Assembly: GCF_001874145.1 (NCBI RefSeq)
Contig: NZ_MPCX01000001.1
Location: 372,001 to 436,000, forward strand
DNA from: Lacinutrix sp. MedPE-SW
GTDB lineage: Bacteria; Bacteroidota; Bacteroidia; Flavobacteriales; Flavobacteriaceae
Length of the DNA stretch: 64,000 bases
Direction of reading: 5' to 3'
Shown: in pieces, positions 27,254 through 36,300 of the stretch
Numbering within the stretch: the first letter of the stretch is position 1
Layout: every line of letters starts with the position of its first letter
Notes under the pieces: generated by a model
Seen by the model: the letters and a program-made list of their open reading frames with translations, nothing else
The model's database searches: none
What the model was told of the DNA's origin: nothing
Made by a program: the position numbers and the translations under genes

Positions 27254-28810
27254 ATGAAAAAAGTAATTTCTCTGTTTTCAATTGCAACATTATTTCTAGC
27301 ATGCGGAACAACCAATAACACTAAAACTGTAAGCGAAAAAGTTGAAGCTAACCCAACAACTTATGCAAACACAATCACTGCTCAAGACTTAAAAACAGCG
27401 CTTTATAAATATGCGTCAGATGAGTTTCAAGGTCGTGAAACAGGACAACCAGGACAAAAATTAGCAGTAGAATTTTTAAAAAATCACTATATTAAATACG
27501 GTGTTCCAGCAGCAAAAAAAGATGGAGATTATTTTCAAAATGTACCATTAAAATTAATGAGTGCGCCAGATATTACGGTAACAGTAAATGGTAAAACTTT
27601 TAAGCAAGTAGACGACATAGTATCTGTAGGTAGTGGAGATACAAATAAAATAAACACATCCGAAATTATTTATGCAGGTTACGGTATAGACGATGAGAAC
27701 TACTCAAGCTATACAAACATGGAAGATTTAACCGGTAAAATAGTTTTAATAAAAAACGGTGAACCAAAAAACGAAGACGGAACTTTTGTAATCTCAGGAA
27801 CAAACGAAGAGTCTAAATGGTCTAACTTCAGGCAACAATTTGCAGCAAAAAAAGACGCAGCACAAAAACGTGGTGCAGCAGCAGTATTCTTTTACTATCC
27901 AGATGTTTACAAAATGATTGCTTTTAGATATGGAGCATCATCTGGTAGACTATCGTTAGCCCAAAACAACGATTCGTTTTATTATTTCATGATAAACGAA
28001 AACCTAGCAACAAGTCTAGTTCCAGACATAAGCAAAAACACTACAACACAAGCAGTAGCAACAAATATGAGCTTAGATTTTACAAACAAATCACAAGAAG
28101 TCTCATCAGAAAATGTAGCAGCAGTAATAAAAGGAACCGAAAAACCAGACGAGTACATAATAATCTCTGCACACTTAGACCACGAAGGAATAAAAGATGG
28201 TAAAATATATAACGGTGCAGATGATGATGGATCTGGAACAGTAGCCGTATTAGAAATAGCAGAAGCCTTCGCTAAAGCCAAAAAAGATGGTAATGGCCCA
28301 AAGCGCTCAATAGTATTTTTAAACGTAACAGGAGAAGAAAAAGGTCTATTAGGCTCAAGACACTATACAGACAACGACCCAATATTTCCATTAGCAAACA
28401 CAGTTGCAGATTTAAATATAGACATGATTGGACGTACAGATCCAAAACGTGAAAAGAAAAACAGAAATTATGTTTACCTAATAGGTAGCGATAAGTTAAG
28501 TACAGAGTTACACGAAATCTCAGAAGCTGTAAACACCAAGTACATGAATATTGACTTAGACTACAAATACAACGACGAAAACGACCCAAACCGTTTTTAT
28601 TATAGAAGTGACCATTACAACTTTGCAAAAAACAACATACCAGTAATATTCTATTTTAATGGTACACATGCAGATTATCACAAACCAAGTGACACAGTAG
28701 AAAAAATAGAATTCGATTTATTAGAAAACCGCACACGCTTAGTATTCTATACAGCATGGGAATTAGCCAATAGAGAAAATAGAATAGTTGTAGACAAAGC
28801 AACCGAGTAA
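27254..28810 (+). CDS. M28-family metallopeptidase with PA domain, lipoprotein
   Basis: 518-residue lipoprotein (lipobox TLFLACG) with a protease-associated (PA) insert around 130-280 and the M28 catalytic domain around 290-510. Zinc ligands match those of the preceding gene: SAHLDHEG, GADDDGSGT, VTGEEKGLLGS, NIDMIGR and RSDHYNF. Usual family members are aminopeptidases that trim peptides from food proteins. A REP-like element and a terminator follow the stop codon. It has the full family architecture and so is likely the parental copy of the pair. Confidence 0.94.
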   Translation: MKKVISLFSIATLFLACGTTNNTKTVSEKVEANPTTYANTITAQDLKTALYKYASDEFQGRETGQPGQKLAVEFLKNHYIKYGVPAAKKDGDYFQNVPLKLMSAPDITVTVNGKTFKQVDDIVSVGSGDTNKINTSEIIYAGYGIDDENYSSYTNMEDLTGKIVLIKNGEPKNEDGTFVISGTNEESKWSNFRQQFAAKKDAAQKRGAAAVFFYYPDVYKMIAFRYGASSGRLSLAQNNDSFYYFMINENLATSLVPDISKNTTTQAVATNMSLDFTNKSQEVSSENVAAVIKGTEKPDEYIIISAHLDHEGIKDGKIYNGADDDGSGTVAVLEIAEAFAKAKKDGNGPKRSIVFLNVTGEEKGLLGSRHYTDNDPIFPLANTVADLNIDMIGRTDPKREKKNRNYVYLIGSDKLSTELHEISEAVNTKYMNIDLDYKYNDENDPNRFYYRSDHYNFAKNNIPVIFYFNGTHADYHKPSDTVEKIEFDLLENRTRLVFYTAWELANRENRIVVDKATE

Positions 28811-28820
28811 AACAGTATTT

Positions 28821-28896
28821 GGGCGTTACCAATAGGTCGCGCTATCACTACTCGCTCTCTGCGAGGAGCTCAAACAAACCGTTCTATCGCTAACGC
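28821..28896 (+). repeat. REP-like palindromic element
   Basis: A GC-richer 76-base unit beginning GGGCGTTACC and ending ATCGCTAACGC, so its ends form an imperfect inverted repeat (GCGTTA / TAACGC). Inside lie CTCGCTCTCTGCGAG (a small hairpin) and AAACCGTTC. Similar sequences between genes recur in flavobacterial genomes from memory; I cannot search. No gene is present. Confidence 0.65.
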
Positions 28897-28938
28897 AAAA
28901 AAGAAATGCAGGAATTAAATTCCTGCATTTCTTTTTTT
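28897..28938. terminator. Terminator after the M28 peptidase gene
   Basis: A perfect inverted repeat (AAAAAAGAAATGCAGGAATT and its complement) around a short AA centre, ending in eight T on the plus strand. Confidence 0.85.
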
Positions 28939-28964
28939 TAGTATTGAAAAAGTATTGAAAACAA

Positions 28965-28994
28965 AAAAAGCCTTCAATAAATTGAAGGCTTTTT
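28965..28994 (-). terminator. Terminator of tRNA-His
   Basis: AAAAAGCCTTCAAT and ATTGAAGGCTTTTT form a perfect 14-bp stem. On the minus strand it directly follows tRNA-His and continues into a T-run. Confidence 0.8.
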
Positions 28995-29001
28995 GCTTTT
29001 G

Positions 29002-29076
29002 GGTGGAAGACCGGGTTCGAACCGGCGACTTTCGGTACCACAAACCGACGCTCTAACCAGCTGAGCTACAACCACC
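29002..29076 (-). tRNA. tRNA-His (anticodon GTG)
   Basis: On the minus strand the anticodon stem CGGT/ACCG frames TTGTGGT, with anticodon GTG. The D-arm (AGCTC...GAGC) and T-loop TTCGAAC are standard. An extra 5' G at -1, opposite discriminator C, is the histidine identity element. As I align it, the acceptor stem has two T-T mismatches (positions 5-68 and 6-67). CCA is not encoded in full. Confidence 0.9.
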
Positions 29077-29174
29077 ATTTGTGTGCATTTTTACAATGCG
29101 TGTGCAAATGTAATTGAAATCCTTTTTACTACAAAAACTTTTTCAAACATTTTAAAATATTTTTTTTAACTCCC

Positions 29175-29891
29175 TTACTTTAAATCAAATAGACTATCAA
29201 CAGTTACGTAACGCTCAACCGTAAAACCTTCTGCATACTCTACTCCTACCAATCTGCCTAAATCTCTGGCTCTATAATTTACACTATCTATAAAAGATTT
29301 GCTAGTTATTGGCGTTTCTGGCTCATTACTTTTGCTATTAAAAAACTGTGTACCATAAGCATTTACTGCTTCTTGCTTTTGTTCTATAAAGTTAGAAATA
29401 TCAACAACAAAATCTGGCTCAATATTTTTCCACTGTATATAATGGTAAACTAATTTAGGTCTCCATTTTTCCTGTAACTCATCATTAATAAATGTTTCTA
29501 TTTTAATTAGTCCACTTAAAAAACAAGCGTCACTTACTAGCTTACTGCCTTTACCATGATCTATATGTCTATCATCTATAGCATTACACAGTACTATTTC
29601 TGGTTGATACTTTCGTATCATTTTTATAATTTCTAGTTGGTGTGTTTTATCATTTATAAAAAAACCATCGGCAAAATTAAGATTCTCTCTAACTGCAACT
29701 CCCATAATTTTTGCAGCATCTGCTGCTTCTTGATCTCTAGTTTCTGCCGTACCACGAGTTCCTAATTCGCCACGTGTTAAATCTACAACACCTACTTTTT
29801 TACCTTGGGCAATTGCTTTACAAAGTGTTCCTCCAGCTCCTAATTCTACATCGTCTGGATGTGCACCAAAAGCTAATATATCTAATTTCAT
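29175..29891 (-). CDS. bshB1: Bacillithiol biosynthesis deacetylase BshB1
   Basis: 238-residue zinc hydrolase of the LmbE/PIG-L fold. It deacetylates GlcNAc-malate to GlcN-malate, the second step of bacillithiol (Cys-GlcN-malate) synthesis. Motif AHPDDVELGAGG at 10-21 carries the zinc ligands His and Asp, and DDRHIDHGKGS supplies the other His ligand. LTRGELGTRGTAETRD and the C-terminal VEYAEGF are characteristic of BshB1 rather than of generic PIG-L proteins. It is the last gene of an operon with a cysteine-pathway PLP enzyme and rlmF. Confidence 0.93.
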   Translation of the reverse strand: MKLDILAFGAHPDDVELGAGGTLCKAIAQGKKVGVVDLTRGELGTRGTAETRDQEAADAAKIMGVAVRENLNFADGFFINDKTHQLEIIKMIRKYQPEIVLCNAIDDRHIDHGKGSKLVSDACFLSGLIKIETFINDELQEKWRPKLVYHYIQWKNIEPDFVVDISNFIEQKQEAVNAYGTQFFNSKSNEPETPITSKSFIDSVNYRARDLGRLVGVEYAEGFTVERYVTVDSLFDLK

Positions 29892-29917
29892 ATTGTTATT
29901 ACATTTTAAAACATTGG

Positions 29918-30811
29918 CTATTTACTTTGCCATAGTTCTTGTTCTTTATTATTTAAAAAAGTCCAGGCTACTACTCTACTTTGCTTATTACCTAGACTCA
30001 TATTTATTACTTTTATAGTGGTTGCACCTAATTTTGTTAAAGATGTTTTCATTGTTTTAACATGATCTTTATTAGACACTAAAATGGTGTACCAAAAACA
30101 CTGTGTTTTAAACAGAGAACTTTCGTATAAATAATTATGTAAAAAAGCTTTTTCTCCGCCTTTATACCAAAGCTCATTAGCTTGTCCTGCAAAATTTCTT
30201 GTTACGGTATCTGTACTTTTCCCTAAGCCTTTTAATTTTCTAGTTGTTGCTGCTATTGCTTCAGCTTCATTTTTATAAAAAGGAGGATTACACAACGTGG
30301 CTTCAAATGTATCTTCAGGTTTTAAAATGCCTTTAAAAATTAAATTTTCATCCTTTTGTAAAATTAATTTAATTTCTTCTTTTAAATTATTTTTAGCAAT
30401 TATGTTTTCCGCAGAAGCGATTGCTTTCTCATTACAATCTGAAGCTAAAAAACGCCAATTATACTCGGCATTACCAAGTAAAGGATAAATACAATTGGCA
30501 CCTGTACCTACATCTAAAATTTTTGGTACACCTGTTATATTTAGTGTTTTTATTAAATCGTTTAAATAATGAATATAGTCTACTCTTCCTGGTATTGGCG
30601 GACATAAATTACCTTCTGGAAATTGCCAATAGTCTATATTATAATATGCCTTTAAAAGGCTCGTATTTAATAATTTTACACTCTCTGGGTTAGCAAAATC
30701 TATAGTGCTATTGCCGTGTTTATTTACAAAAATATGTGGTTGTAATTCAGGAAGTACTTTTACAAGTTTTTCTAAATCGTACTGTGCGTTGTGTTTATTA
30801 TTTTTATGCAA
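29918..30811 (-). CDS. rlmF: 23S rRNA adenine-1618 N6-methyltransferase RlmF
   Basis: 297-residue SAM-dependent enzyme that methylates A1618 of 23S rRNA. The family start HNAQYDLEKLVKVLPEL is present. The SAM-binding motif ILDVGTGANCIYPLLG lies near 100-115, and the catalytic N6-adenine motif CNPPFY near 170. LRGLGKS-type region KLKGLGKS follows. It starts 4 bp after the PLP enzyme gene and 27 bp before bshB1, on one strand, so the three are probably one operon. Confidence 0.94.
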   Translation of the reverse strand: MHKNNKHNAQYDLEKLVKVLPELQPHIFVNKHGNSTIDFANPESVKLLNTSLLKAYYNIDYWQFPEGNLCPPIPGRVDYIHYLNDLIKTLNITGVPKILDVGTGANCIYPLLGNAEYNWRFLASDCNEKAIASAENIIAKNNLKEEIKLILQKDENLIFKGILKPEDTFEATLCNPPFYKNEAEAIAATTRKLKGLGKSTDTVTRNFAGQANELWYKGGEKAFLHNYLYESSLFKTQCFWYTILVSNKDHVKTMKTSLTKLGATTIKVINMSLGNKQSRVVAWTFLNNKEQELWQSK

Positions 30812-30814
30812 AGC

Positions 30815-31963
30815 TTATAGAGATTTAATGGCTTGCTTAATGTCTTGTTTTAAATCTTTTACAGCTTCAATACCTACCGAGAAACGTATTAGTCCATCGC
30901 TTATTCCTAAAGCATCGCGTTGGGCTTGTGTTAATAATGAGTGCGACGTTTGTGCTGGGTTTAAAACTGTACTTTCTACACCTGCTAAACTCATGGATGC
31001 TTTAATTAGTTTTAATTTTTTTTGAAATTTTACCGCATCTAATTCATCTTGTAATTCAAAGGATAGCATAGCTCCAAAACCTTTCATTTGCATTTTTGCT
31101 AATTCATATTCTGGATGGCTTTTTAAACCTGGATAATAAACGTGTTTTACAAAATCTTGTTTTTCCAGCCATTTCGCCATTTTTAAAGCATTTTTTGTTT
31201 GTGCTTTAACACGTAAACCTAGCGTTTTCATACTGCGCTCTAACATCCAGATAGTAAAGTCGCTTAAACTGCCACCTAAGTTTTTAGAAACGTTCCAGAT
31301 TTTATCCATATGCTCCTTAGAACCTGCAACTGCTCCTGCACAAATATCACTATGTCCACCATAATATTTTGTAGCAGAGTGCATAATTAAATCTATACCA
31401 AAATCTGCTGGAGTTTGGTTTACAGAACTTGCAAAAGTATTATCTATACTTGTTATTATTTTTTTACGTTTTGCTAATTTAGCTACTGCTTTAATATCTG
31501 TTACTGTTAGTAAAGGATTAGATGGTGTTTCTATATGTATAAGTTTTGTATTAGGTTGTATTGCAGCCTCAAAATCTGCTTTGCTATACCCATTTGTAAA
31601 TGTAAATTCTATATCAAGTTTTGGAAACTCTTCTCTTATAAAATTTGTTGTGCCTCCATATATGGTATTTTGTACTACAATATGATCTCCTGCTTTTAAA
31701 AATGCTAAAAACATGTGGCTTATTGCTGCCATACCAGAACCAAAAATCATTGCTGTTTCTTTATGTTCAAGAGCTGCGATTTTTTTTGCTAAATATTCTT
31801 GATTAGGTGTATTAAAATAGCGTGGGTAACGTTTAATATCGACATCTAAATACTCGTAAGAAGAAGATAAATATATTGGTGATACCGCGCCTTTAAACTG
31901 CTCATCTTTAATCTCGCCAACGTGAGCACATATAGTGTTTAAACCTAATTTAGTTTTACTCAT
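30815..31963 (-). CDS. Trans-sulfuration family PLP enzyme (cystathionine synthase/lyase type)
   Basis: 382-residue enzyme of the Cys/Met metabolism PLP family. The PLP lysine sits in MHSATKYYGGHSD; other blocks are IFGSGMAAI, IETPSNPLL and DNTFAS, and the C-terminus has GVEST...PAQTSHSLLT and GLIRFSVGIE. It interconverts cystathionine, homocysteine and cysteine, or uses O-acyl-homoserine; subtypes cannot be distinguished by eye. It is the first gene of an operon with rlmF and bshB1. Supplying cysteine would fit bacillithiol synthesis, an inference from position. Confidence 0.9.
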   Translation of the reverse strand: MSKTKLGLNTICAHVGEIKDEQFKGAVSPIYLSSSYEYLDVDIKRYPRYFNTPNQEYLAKKIAALEHKETAMIFGSGMAAISHMFLAFLKAGDHIVVQNTIYGGTTNFIREEFPKLDIEFTFTNGYSKADFEAAIQPNTKLIHIETPSNPLLTVTDIKAVAKLAKRKKIITSIDNTFASSVNQTPADFGIDLIMHSATKYYGGHSDICAGAVAGSKEHMDKIWNVSKNLGGSLSDFTIWMLERSMKTLGLRVKAQTKNALKMAKWLEKQDFVKHVYYPGLKSHPEYELAKMQMKGFGAMLSFELQDELDAVKFQKKLKLIKASMSLAGVESTVLNPAQTSHSLLTQAQRDALGISDGLIRFSVGIEAVKDLKQDIKQAIKSL

Positions 31964-31991
31964 TCTTTAAAATATTTAAATTGTATTTGAA

Positions 31992-31999
31992 CAAATATA
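31992..31999 (-). promoter_or_regulatory. -7 promoter element of the PLP enzyme-rlmF-bshB1 operon
   Basis: TATATTTG on the minus strand, 28 bases before the ATG at 31963, matches TAnnTTTG. A TTTT lies at the -33 position rather than TTTG. Confidence 0.55.
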
Positions 32000-32092
32000 C
32001 GACAGAATTTTTCTTAAAATAAGTTAAAAACATATTGGTTTAACATGCTATTAACAAGATATAAAATCGATTTATTGTAATTTAGAGTCACT

Positions 32093-32464
32093 ATGATACA
32101 CACTGATAAAAAAGAAAACGAAGCATTTATAAAAGAGTCTGTTCAATACCTCGAAAAGTTAGGTTTTGAAAATATCAAGGCTGATGTTGAAGGTTTTGAG
32201 TCTCCAAAGTCTTACGTTAAGCAAGAAGGTGATATTAAAATAACACCCGATATTACAGCAACTAGGCGTAGTAAAAAATATTATTTTGAAATTGGTTTAA
32301 AAAGCGAAAAAGAACGCTTACTTAAAACAAAATGGCGTTTTCTTGATGTGTTAAGTAGAATGAATGATAACCGATTTAGAATTATAACTAAACGTGGGCA
32401 TTATAAGTTTACCAACGATATGTTGAACGATTTAAATTTAAATAAAACATTAATCAAGCTATAA
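32093..32464 (+). CDS. Conserved hypothetical protein, possibly nuclease-like
   Basis: 123 residues, cytoplasmic, basic. The order of helices and strands with PDITATRRSKKYYFEIGLKS is loosely reminiscent of PD-(D/E)xK restriction-like folds (D, then E-x-G-x-K). This match is weak and I would not claim nuclease activity. The C-terminal KRGHYKFTNDMLNDL block is distinctive. It is a single gene divergent from the PLP enzyme operon, ended by the terminator at 32490. Confidence 0.75.
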   Translation: MIHTDKKENEAFIKESVQYLEKLGFENIKADVEGFESPKSYVKQEGDIKITPDITATRRSKKYYFEIGLKSEKERLLKTKWRFLDVLSRMNDNRFRIITKRGHYKFTNDMLNDLNLNKTLIKL

Positions 32465-32489
32465 AATATTACTTATAGATGGTTATAAT

Positions 32490-32521
32490 AAAAGCAACAA
32501 AATCCACTATTTGTTGCTTTT
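32490..32521. terminator. Bidirectional terminator
   Basis: AAAAGCAACAAA and TTTGTTGCTTTT enclose an eight-base loop with A and T runs outside. It lies between the convergent 32093 gene and mscL. Confidence 0.85.
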
Positions 32522-32543
32522 TTTAATTTACTTAGTTTTTAAA

Positions 32544-32996
32544 TTACTTAGTACTGGAGTTCGCTTTTAGTAAACGGTTTTGTTCTTGCATTAACTCTGT
32601 TAAGTCTGAAAGTAATTGAATATCCTTTGGTGTTTTTACTGTTTTATCTTTAGTATCTTGAGATTTATCTCTCAATCTATTCATCGCTTTAACTACTAAA
32701 AATACTGTAATACCAATTATTATAAAATCCATAAAAGCTTCTAACAACGCACCATATTGTATTGAAACTTCTTCTGCTAAAATTGCTCCTGCTTGATCTG
32801 TAGATGATTCTCTTAATATAATTTTTTTATCCTGGAGGTTAATACCATCACTCATTAAAGATAATGGTGGCATTAAAACCTTTTTTACTAATACATCAAT
32901 AACTTTGTTAAATGAAGCACCTATAATTATACCAATGGCCATATCCATCATATTACCTTTTACGGCAAACTCTTTAAACTCTTTAAAAAACTGCAT
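32544..32996 (-). CDS. mscL: Large-conductance mechanosensitive channel MscL
   Basis: 150-residue pentameric channel that opens on membrane tension to release solutes at osmotic downshock. The N-terminal KEFKEFAVKGNMMDMAIGIIIG with VIDVLVKKVLMPPL marks the first helix, and a second helix (FMDFIIIGITVFLVVKAMNRL) follows; both are typical. The periplasmic loop is somewhat long. It ends in a charged C-terminal helix (LLSDLTELMQEQNRLL). It follows two microprotein genes on the same strand. Confidence 0.94.
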   Translation of the reverse strand: MQFFKEFKEFAVKGNMMDMAIGIIIGASFNKVIDVLVKKVLMPPLSLMSDGINLQDKKIILRESSTDQAGAILAEEVSIQYGALLEAFMDFIIIGITVFLVVKAMNRLRDKSQDTKDKTVKTPKDIQLLSDLTELMQEQNRLLKANSSTK

Positions 32997-33052
32997 AGAA
33001 AATTGTTTAGAAATTAATTCTGATTTTAAATAAAAATAAAATATAAGAAATA

Positions 33053-33157
33053 CTATTTAAAGCGTTTATTATAAGTTCTAATCATAATAATAGCCCAAAC
33101 TACAACGCAAAAGAAAACAAATATCGAAAACCAAAAAATTGCATTATTTATCTCCAT
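33053..33157 (-). CDS. 34-residue single-pass membrane microprotein
   Basis: The reading frame MEINNAIFWFSIF...TYNKRFK is one hydrophobic helix with a basic end, so N-out/C-in insertion is likely. Its ATG lies inside the last codons of the preceding 62-residue gene, an overlap of 14 bp. This suggests translational coupling. It is too short for usual gene finders. The function is unknown; small single-pass proteins often stabilise membrane complexes. Confidence 0.55.
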   Translation of the reverse strand: MEINNAIFWFSIFVFFCVVVWAIIMIRTYNKRFK

Positions 33158-33332
33158 TTGCAACTAGTTTTAAATAAATCATTAAACCTAATAATGTTGG
33201 AACCCAAAGACCTAAAAAGATTCCGCTAAGTTTTTCACCTGATAGAAATAAGTATTCTGCAAAAATTAATATTATTAAACATAATAATAGCATTAAGAAG
33301 TTAGCTAAACCCAATTTTTTTAAAAAACTCAT
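33144..33332 (-). CDS. 62-residue two-helix membrane protein
   Basis: 62 residues with two hydrophobic helices (about 10-30 and 36-55) and charged ends, not recognised. It lies 51 bp downstream of the cytochrome c biogenesis fusion gene and overlaps the 34-residue gene by 14 bp. Co-transcription with ccsBA would suggest a role in respiration or cytochrome assembly, but this rests on position alone. Confidence 0.7.
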   Translation of the reverse strand: MSFLKKLGLANFLMLLLCLIILIFAEYLFLSGEKLSGIFLGLWVPTLLGLMIYLKLVANGDK

Positions 33333-33383
33333 ATCTATAGTTGATAATTTAGACTAAGTTATAAAAAATAAATATTCAATACT

Positions 33384-36300
33384 TTATTTTTTATAATATT
33401 TAGCATATTTTAAATACGCTAAAAACCCTAAAACAGCTACAATACCAACTGCAATAGCAATAAATTTAACACTTACTATTTGGTCTCCACTTGCGTAAGA
33501 ATGCAAACCAGCAAGATAGAAGTTTACTCCAAAATAGGTCATCATTATACTTGCAAATGCAACAATAGACATTAGGTTAAAAAACCAACGACCACGTAAT
33601 CCTGGCACTAGTCTCATGTGAATAACAAAGGCATAAATCATTATACTAATTAACGCCCAAGTTTCTTTAGGGTCCCAACCCCAATAACGTCCCCAACTTT
33701 CATTTGCCCACATACCTCCTAAAAAGTTTCCAATAGTAAGCATTACTAAACCTACGGTTAAAGCCATTTCGTTAATTATGGTAAGCTCTTTTATGCTAAG
33801 TAGCATTTTATCTTTGTTCTTTGCATTTGTTAAAATCATTAAAAGCATGACTACAACACCTAAAATCATTCCTAAAGTAAATGGGCCGTAACTTGCTACA
33901 ATTACAGCAACATGAATCATTAACCAATAGCTATCTAAAACAGGTTGTAAGTTTGCAATTGCAGGATCCATCCAGTTCCAGTGCGCAATCATTAAAATCA
34001 TAGAAGTTACAAAAGCACCTGAAGCAATTGTTAAATCACTGGTTTCTCGTTTTCCTGAAATTAACTTTAATAATCCAGATTTTTTATTTTCGTTAGTTGC
34101 TGTTTTTGGTTCTTTTTTCTTACTAATACCAGTAATTAAACCAAAAAGCATTGTAGCCCAAGCTACATAAATCATAGACTCGTAAGCATCACTCCACGGT
34201 GCATGACCAGAAATATACCAACGTGCGATAAGACCTAAGGTATGTAACAAAAATAAACCTACAATAATCCAAATTAAAACTTTTACAGCTATTGTAAGTG
34301 CTTTGCTTTTATCTTTAAAAATTTGGACTATTAATAATATAAATAGTAATGAGCCAGCATACATATACCAACTAAAAAGTTTTTTGAAAATGTCATACTT
34401 ATTGTAAAGAATTTCTGTATTAATTTTCTCATCACTAAGCATAACTTCTGCTCCTAACTTTCTTTGATTTTTCTTGAAAGCCTCTAATAATTTGTTTGTT
34501 TCGGTATAATCTCCTGTTTGCTTTGCTTGATTTAGTCTATACAAATACAAGCCAAAGCTATTATCTATAAATCCACGGTAAGTAGAATCTTTTATTTGTT
34601 CTCTATAACCTTCTTTTCTATATTCTGGTTGAGATATCCATTTGTTATTTTCATCATTTGGAACAGGAAAAATTCTTAAAGACTTACCATCTATTGTATT
34701 ATATAATAAATTTACTCTAGAGTCTGTTTCTTTAAATTCTTTTTGAAAACCGCTAGGTATTTGCGCTCTATAAGCTTCTTCTAAATATGGAGATAGTTTG
34801 TAATCGCCACGGTTTGTAAAAAAGTGTGCTAATGTTGCATAGTTTTCAGATTTATCTAAACCTATTATTTTTCTAATAGAATCTCCCTTTTTAGGTTTTA
34901 AATAGATAATTGGTACGTTATACCATAATAAAGGACTTTCTTGTATAGATAAAAATATTTGATCTGCAGTAAAACCTTCGTAAGTATCACTTTTGCTTAG
35001 TTTTCTTAAAAATTCTGAAGCATAAGTATTTACAGGCATCATTCTACCGCCTATATCTTGTATTACTAGTTTTCCGAAATTTTCAGCTTCAGCTTTATTA
35101 ACAACATTTGCTTTTAAAATAGAATCTACTTGTGCTTTACTTTCTGCAAAAGAGATGCTTTGGGTTGGTTCTTCTTTTATATTAGTAGTTTCTACTTGCT
35201 GCTCTATAATTTGTTCTGTTTTACTACTATGAGCGCTATGGTCGTGCCCATCATGTTCGTTATGCTCTTGATCTTGTGCAAATCCTGACAATGCAAAACA
35301 TAATGCAAGAATTGTTGTAAACTTACTTTTTTTGGCTTTTACCTTTTCTAACATCTTTTTTAAATCGGCAAAACGTGTGTTTTTATCAAATAAAATAGCC
35401 ATTAAACCAAAATATAATAACATGTAACCCAAATAGGTTAACCAGGTTCCCCAACGATCATGATTTACAGATAGTATGGTACGTTGTTCGTTATTATCGA
35501 AACCAGATTGAAAAAAACGATATCCACGATGATCTAGTACGTGGTTCATATAAATTTTATAATCGAAATCACCTTTTTCTTCATCTAAAATAGTAACCTG
35601 ACTAGAGAAGGCAGAATAGCTATTTTCTGTTCCTGGATATTTATCTGCTACAAAGTCATTAAGTTTTACTTTAAAAGGAAGTTCTAATACTTTAGATCCA
35701 AATTTTAAATCGAAATCTAGACCGCCAACGTTTACTTTTTTCCATTGGTTATTAGTGCCTACTCCACCTAAAAGGTTTACTTTTTTAGTTTCTCCGTTTG
35801 CGGTTACATTTAAAACCACTCCATCTTCATCGCTTTTAAGAAGTTTAGATTTTTTAACTACATCAAACTCTCCTTTTATTACTGGCTTTGGAAACACCAT
35901 TTGCATGTTACCAATAACATAACGAGAACGTAACATTAGTGGTTGTATGCTATCTTTTATAAGTTTACCTTCATTCATGGTTGCCATTTGAAGGTACTCA
36001 CCTTCGAAAGGAGATTCTATTCGCAAACCTTCTTCATCGTTATAAATATTAATCGCTCCTTTTTTAGGGTTGTTTAATGTAAAAATTACGTTGTGTACTA
36101 ATTGATCTTCTCCAGCTTTTAAAAAGTGGTTGTGTGGTGTACCTTCTCCAGCTTCAACTAATTTTAAATATTCTTCTCCTGTTTCGTTAGGAATAATATC
36201 TTCTTCGGCATTTTCAATAAACTTATCTAAAGTAATTTCTATTGGTGTGTTACCATAAGTTGTATTAATGCTTAAAGAATTATTTAATCTTTCAGAAAAA

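Noticed and set aside
28272-28628. 118-residue minus-strand ORF inside the second M28 peptidase gene
   Set aside because: Fully antisense to a well-supported gene, with low-complexity Leu/Cys composition.
32093-32464. Restriction-endonuclease-fold nuclease
   Set aside because: The D...E-x-G-x-K pattern is too loose to claim a PD-(D/E)xK nuclease; left as hypothetical.
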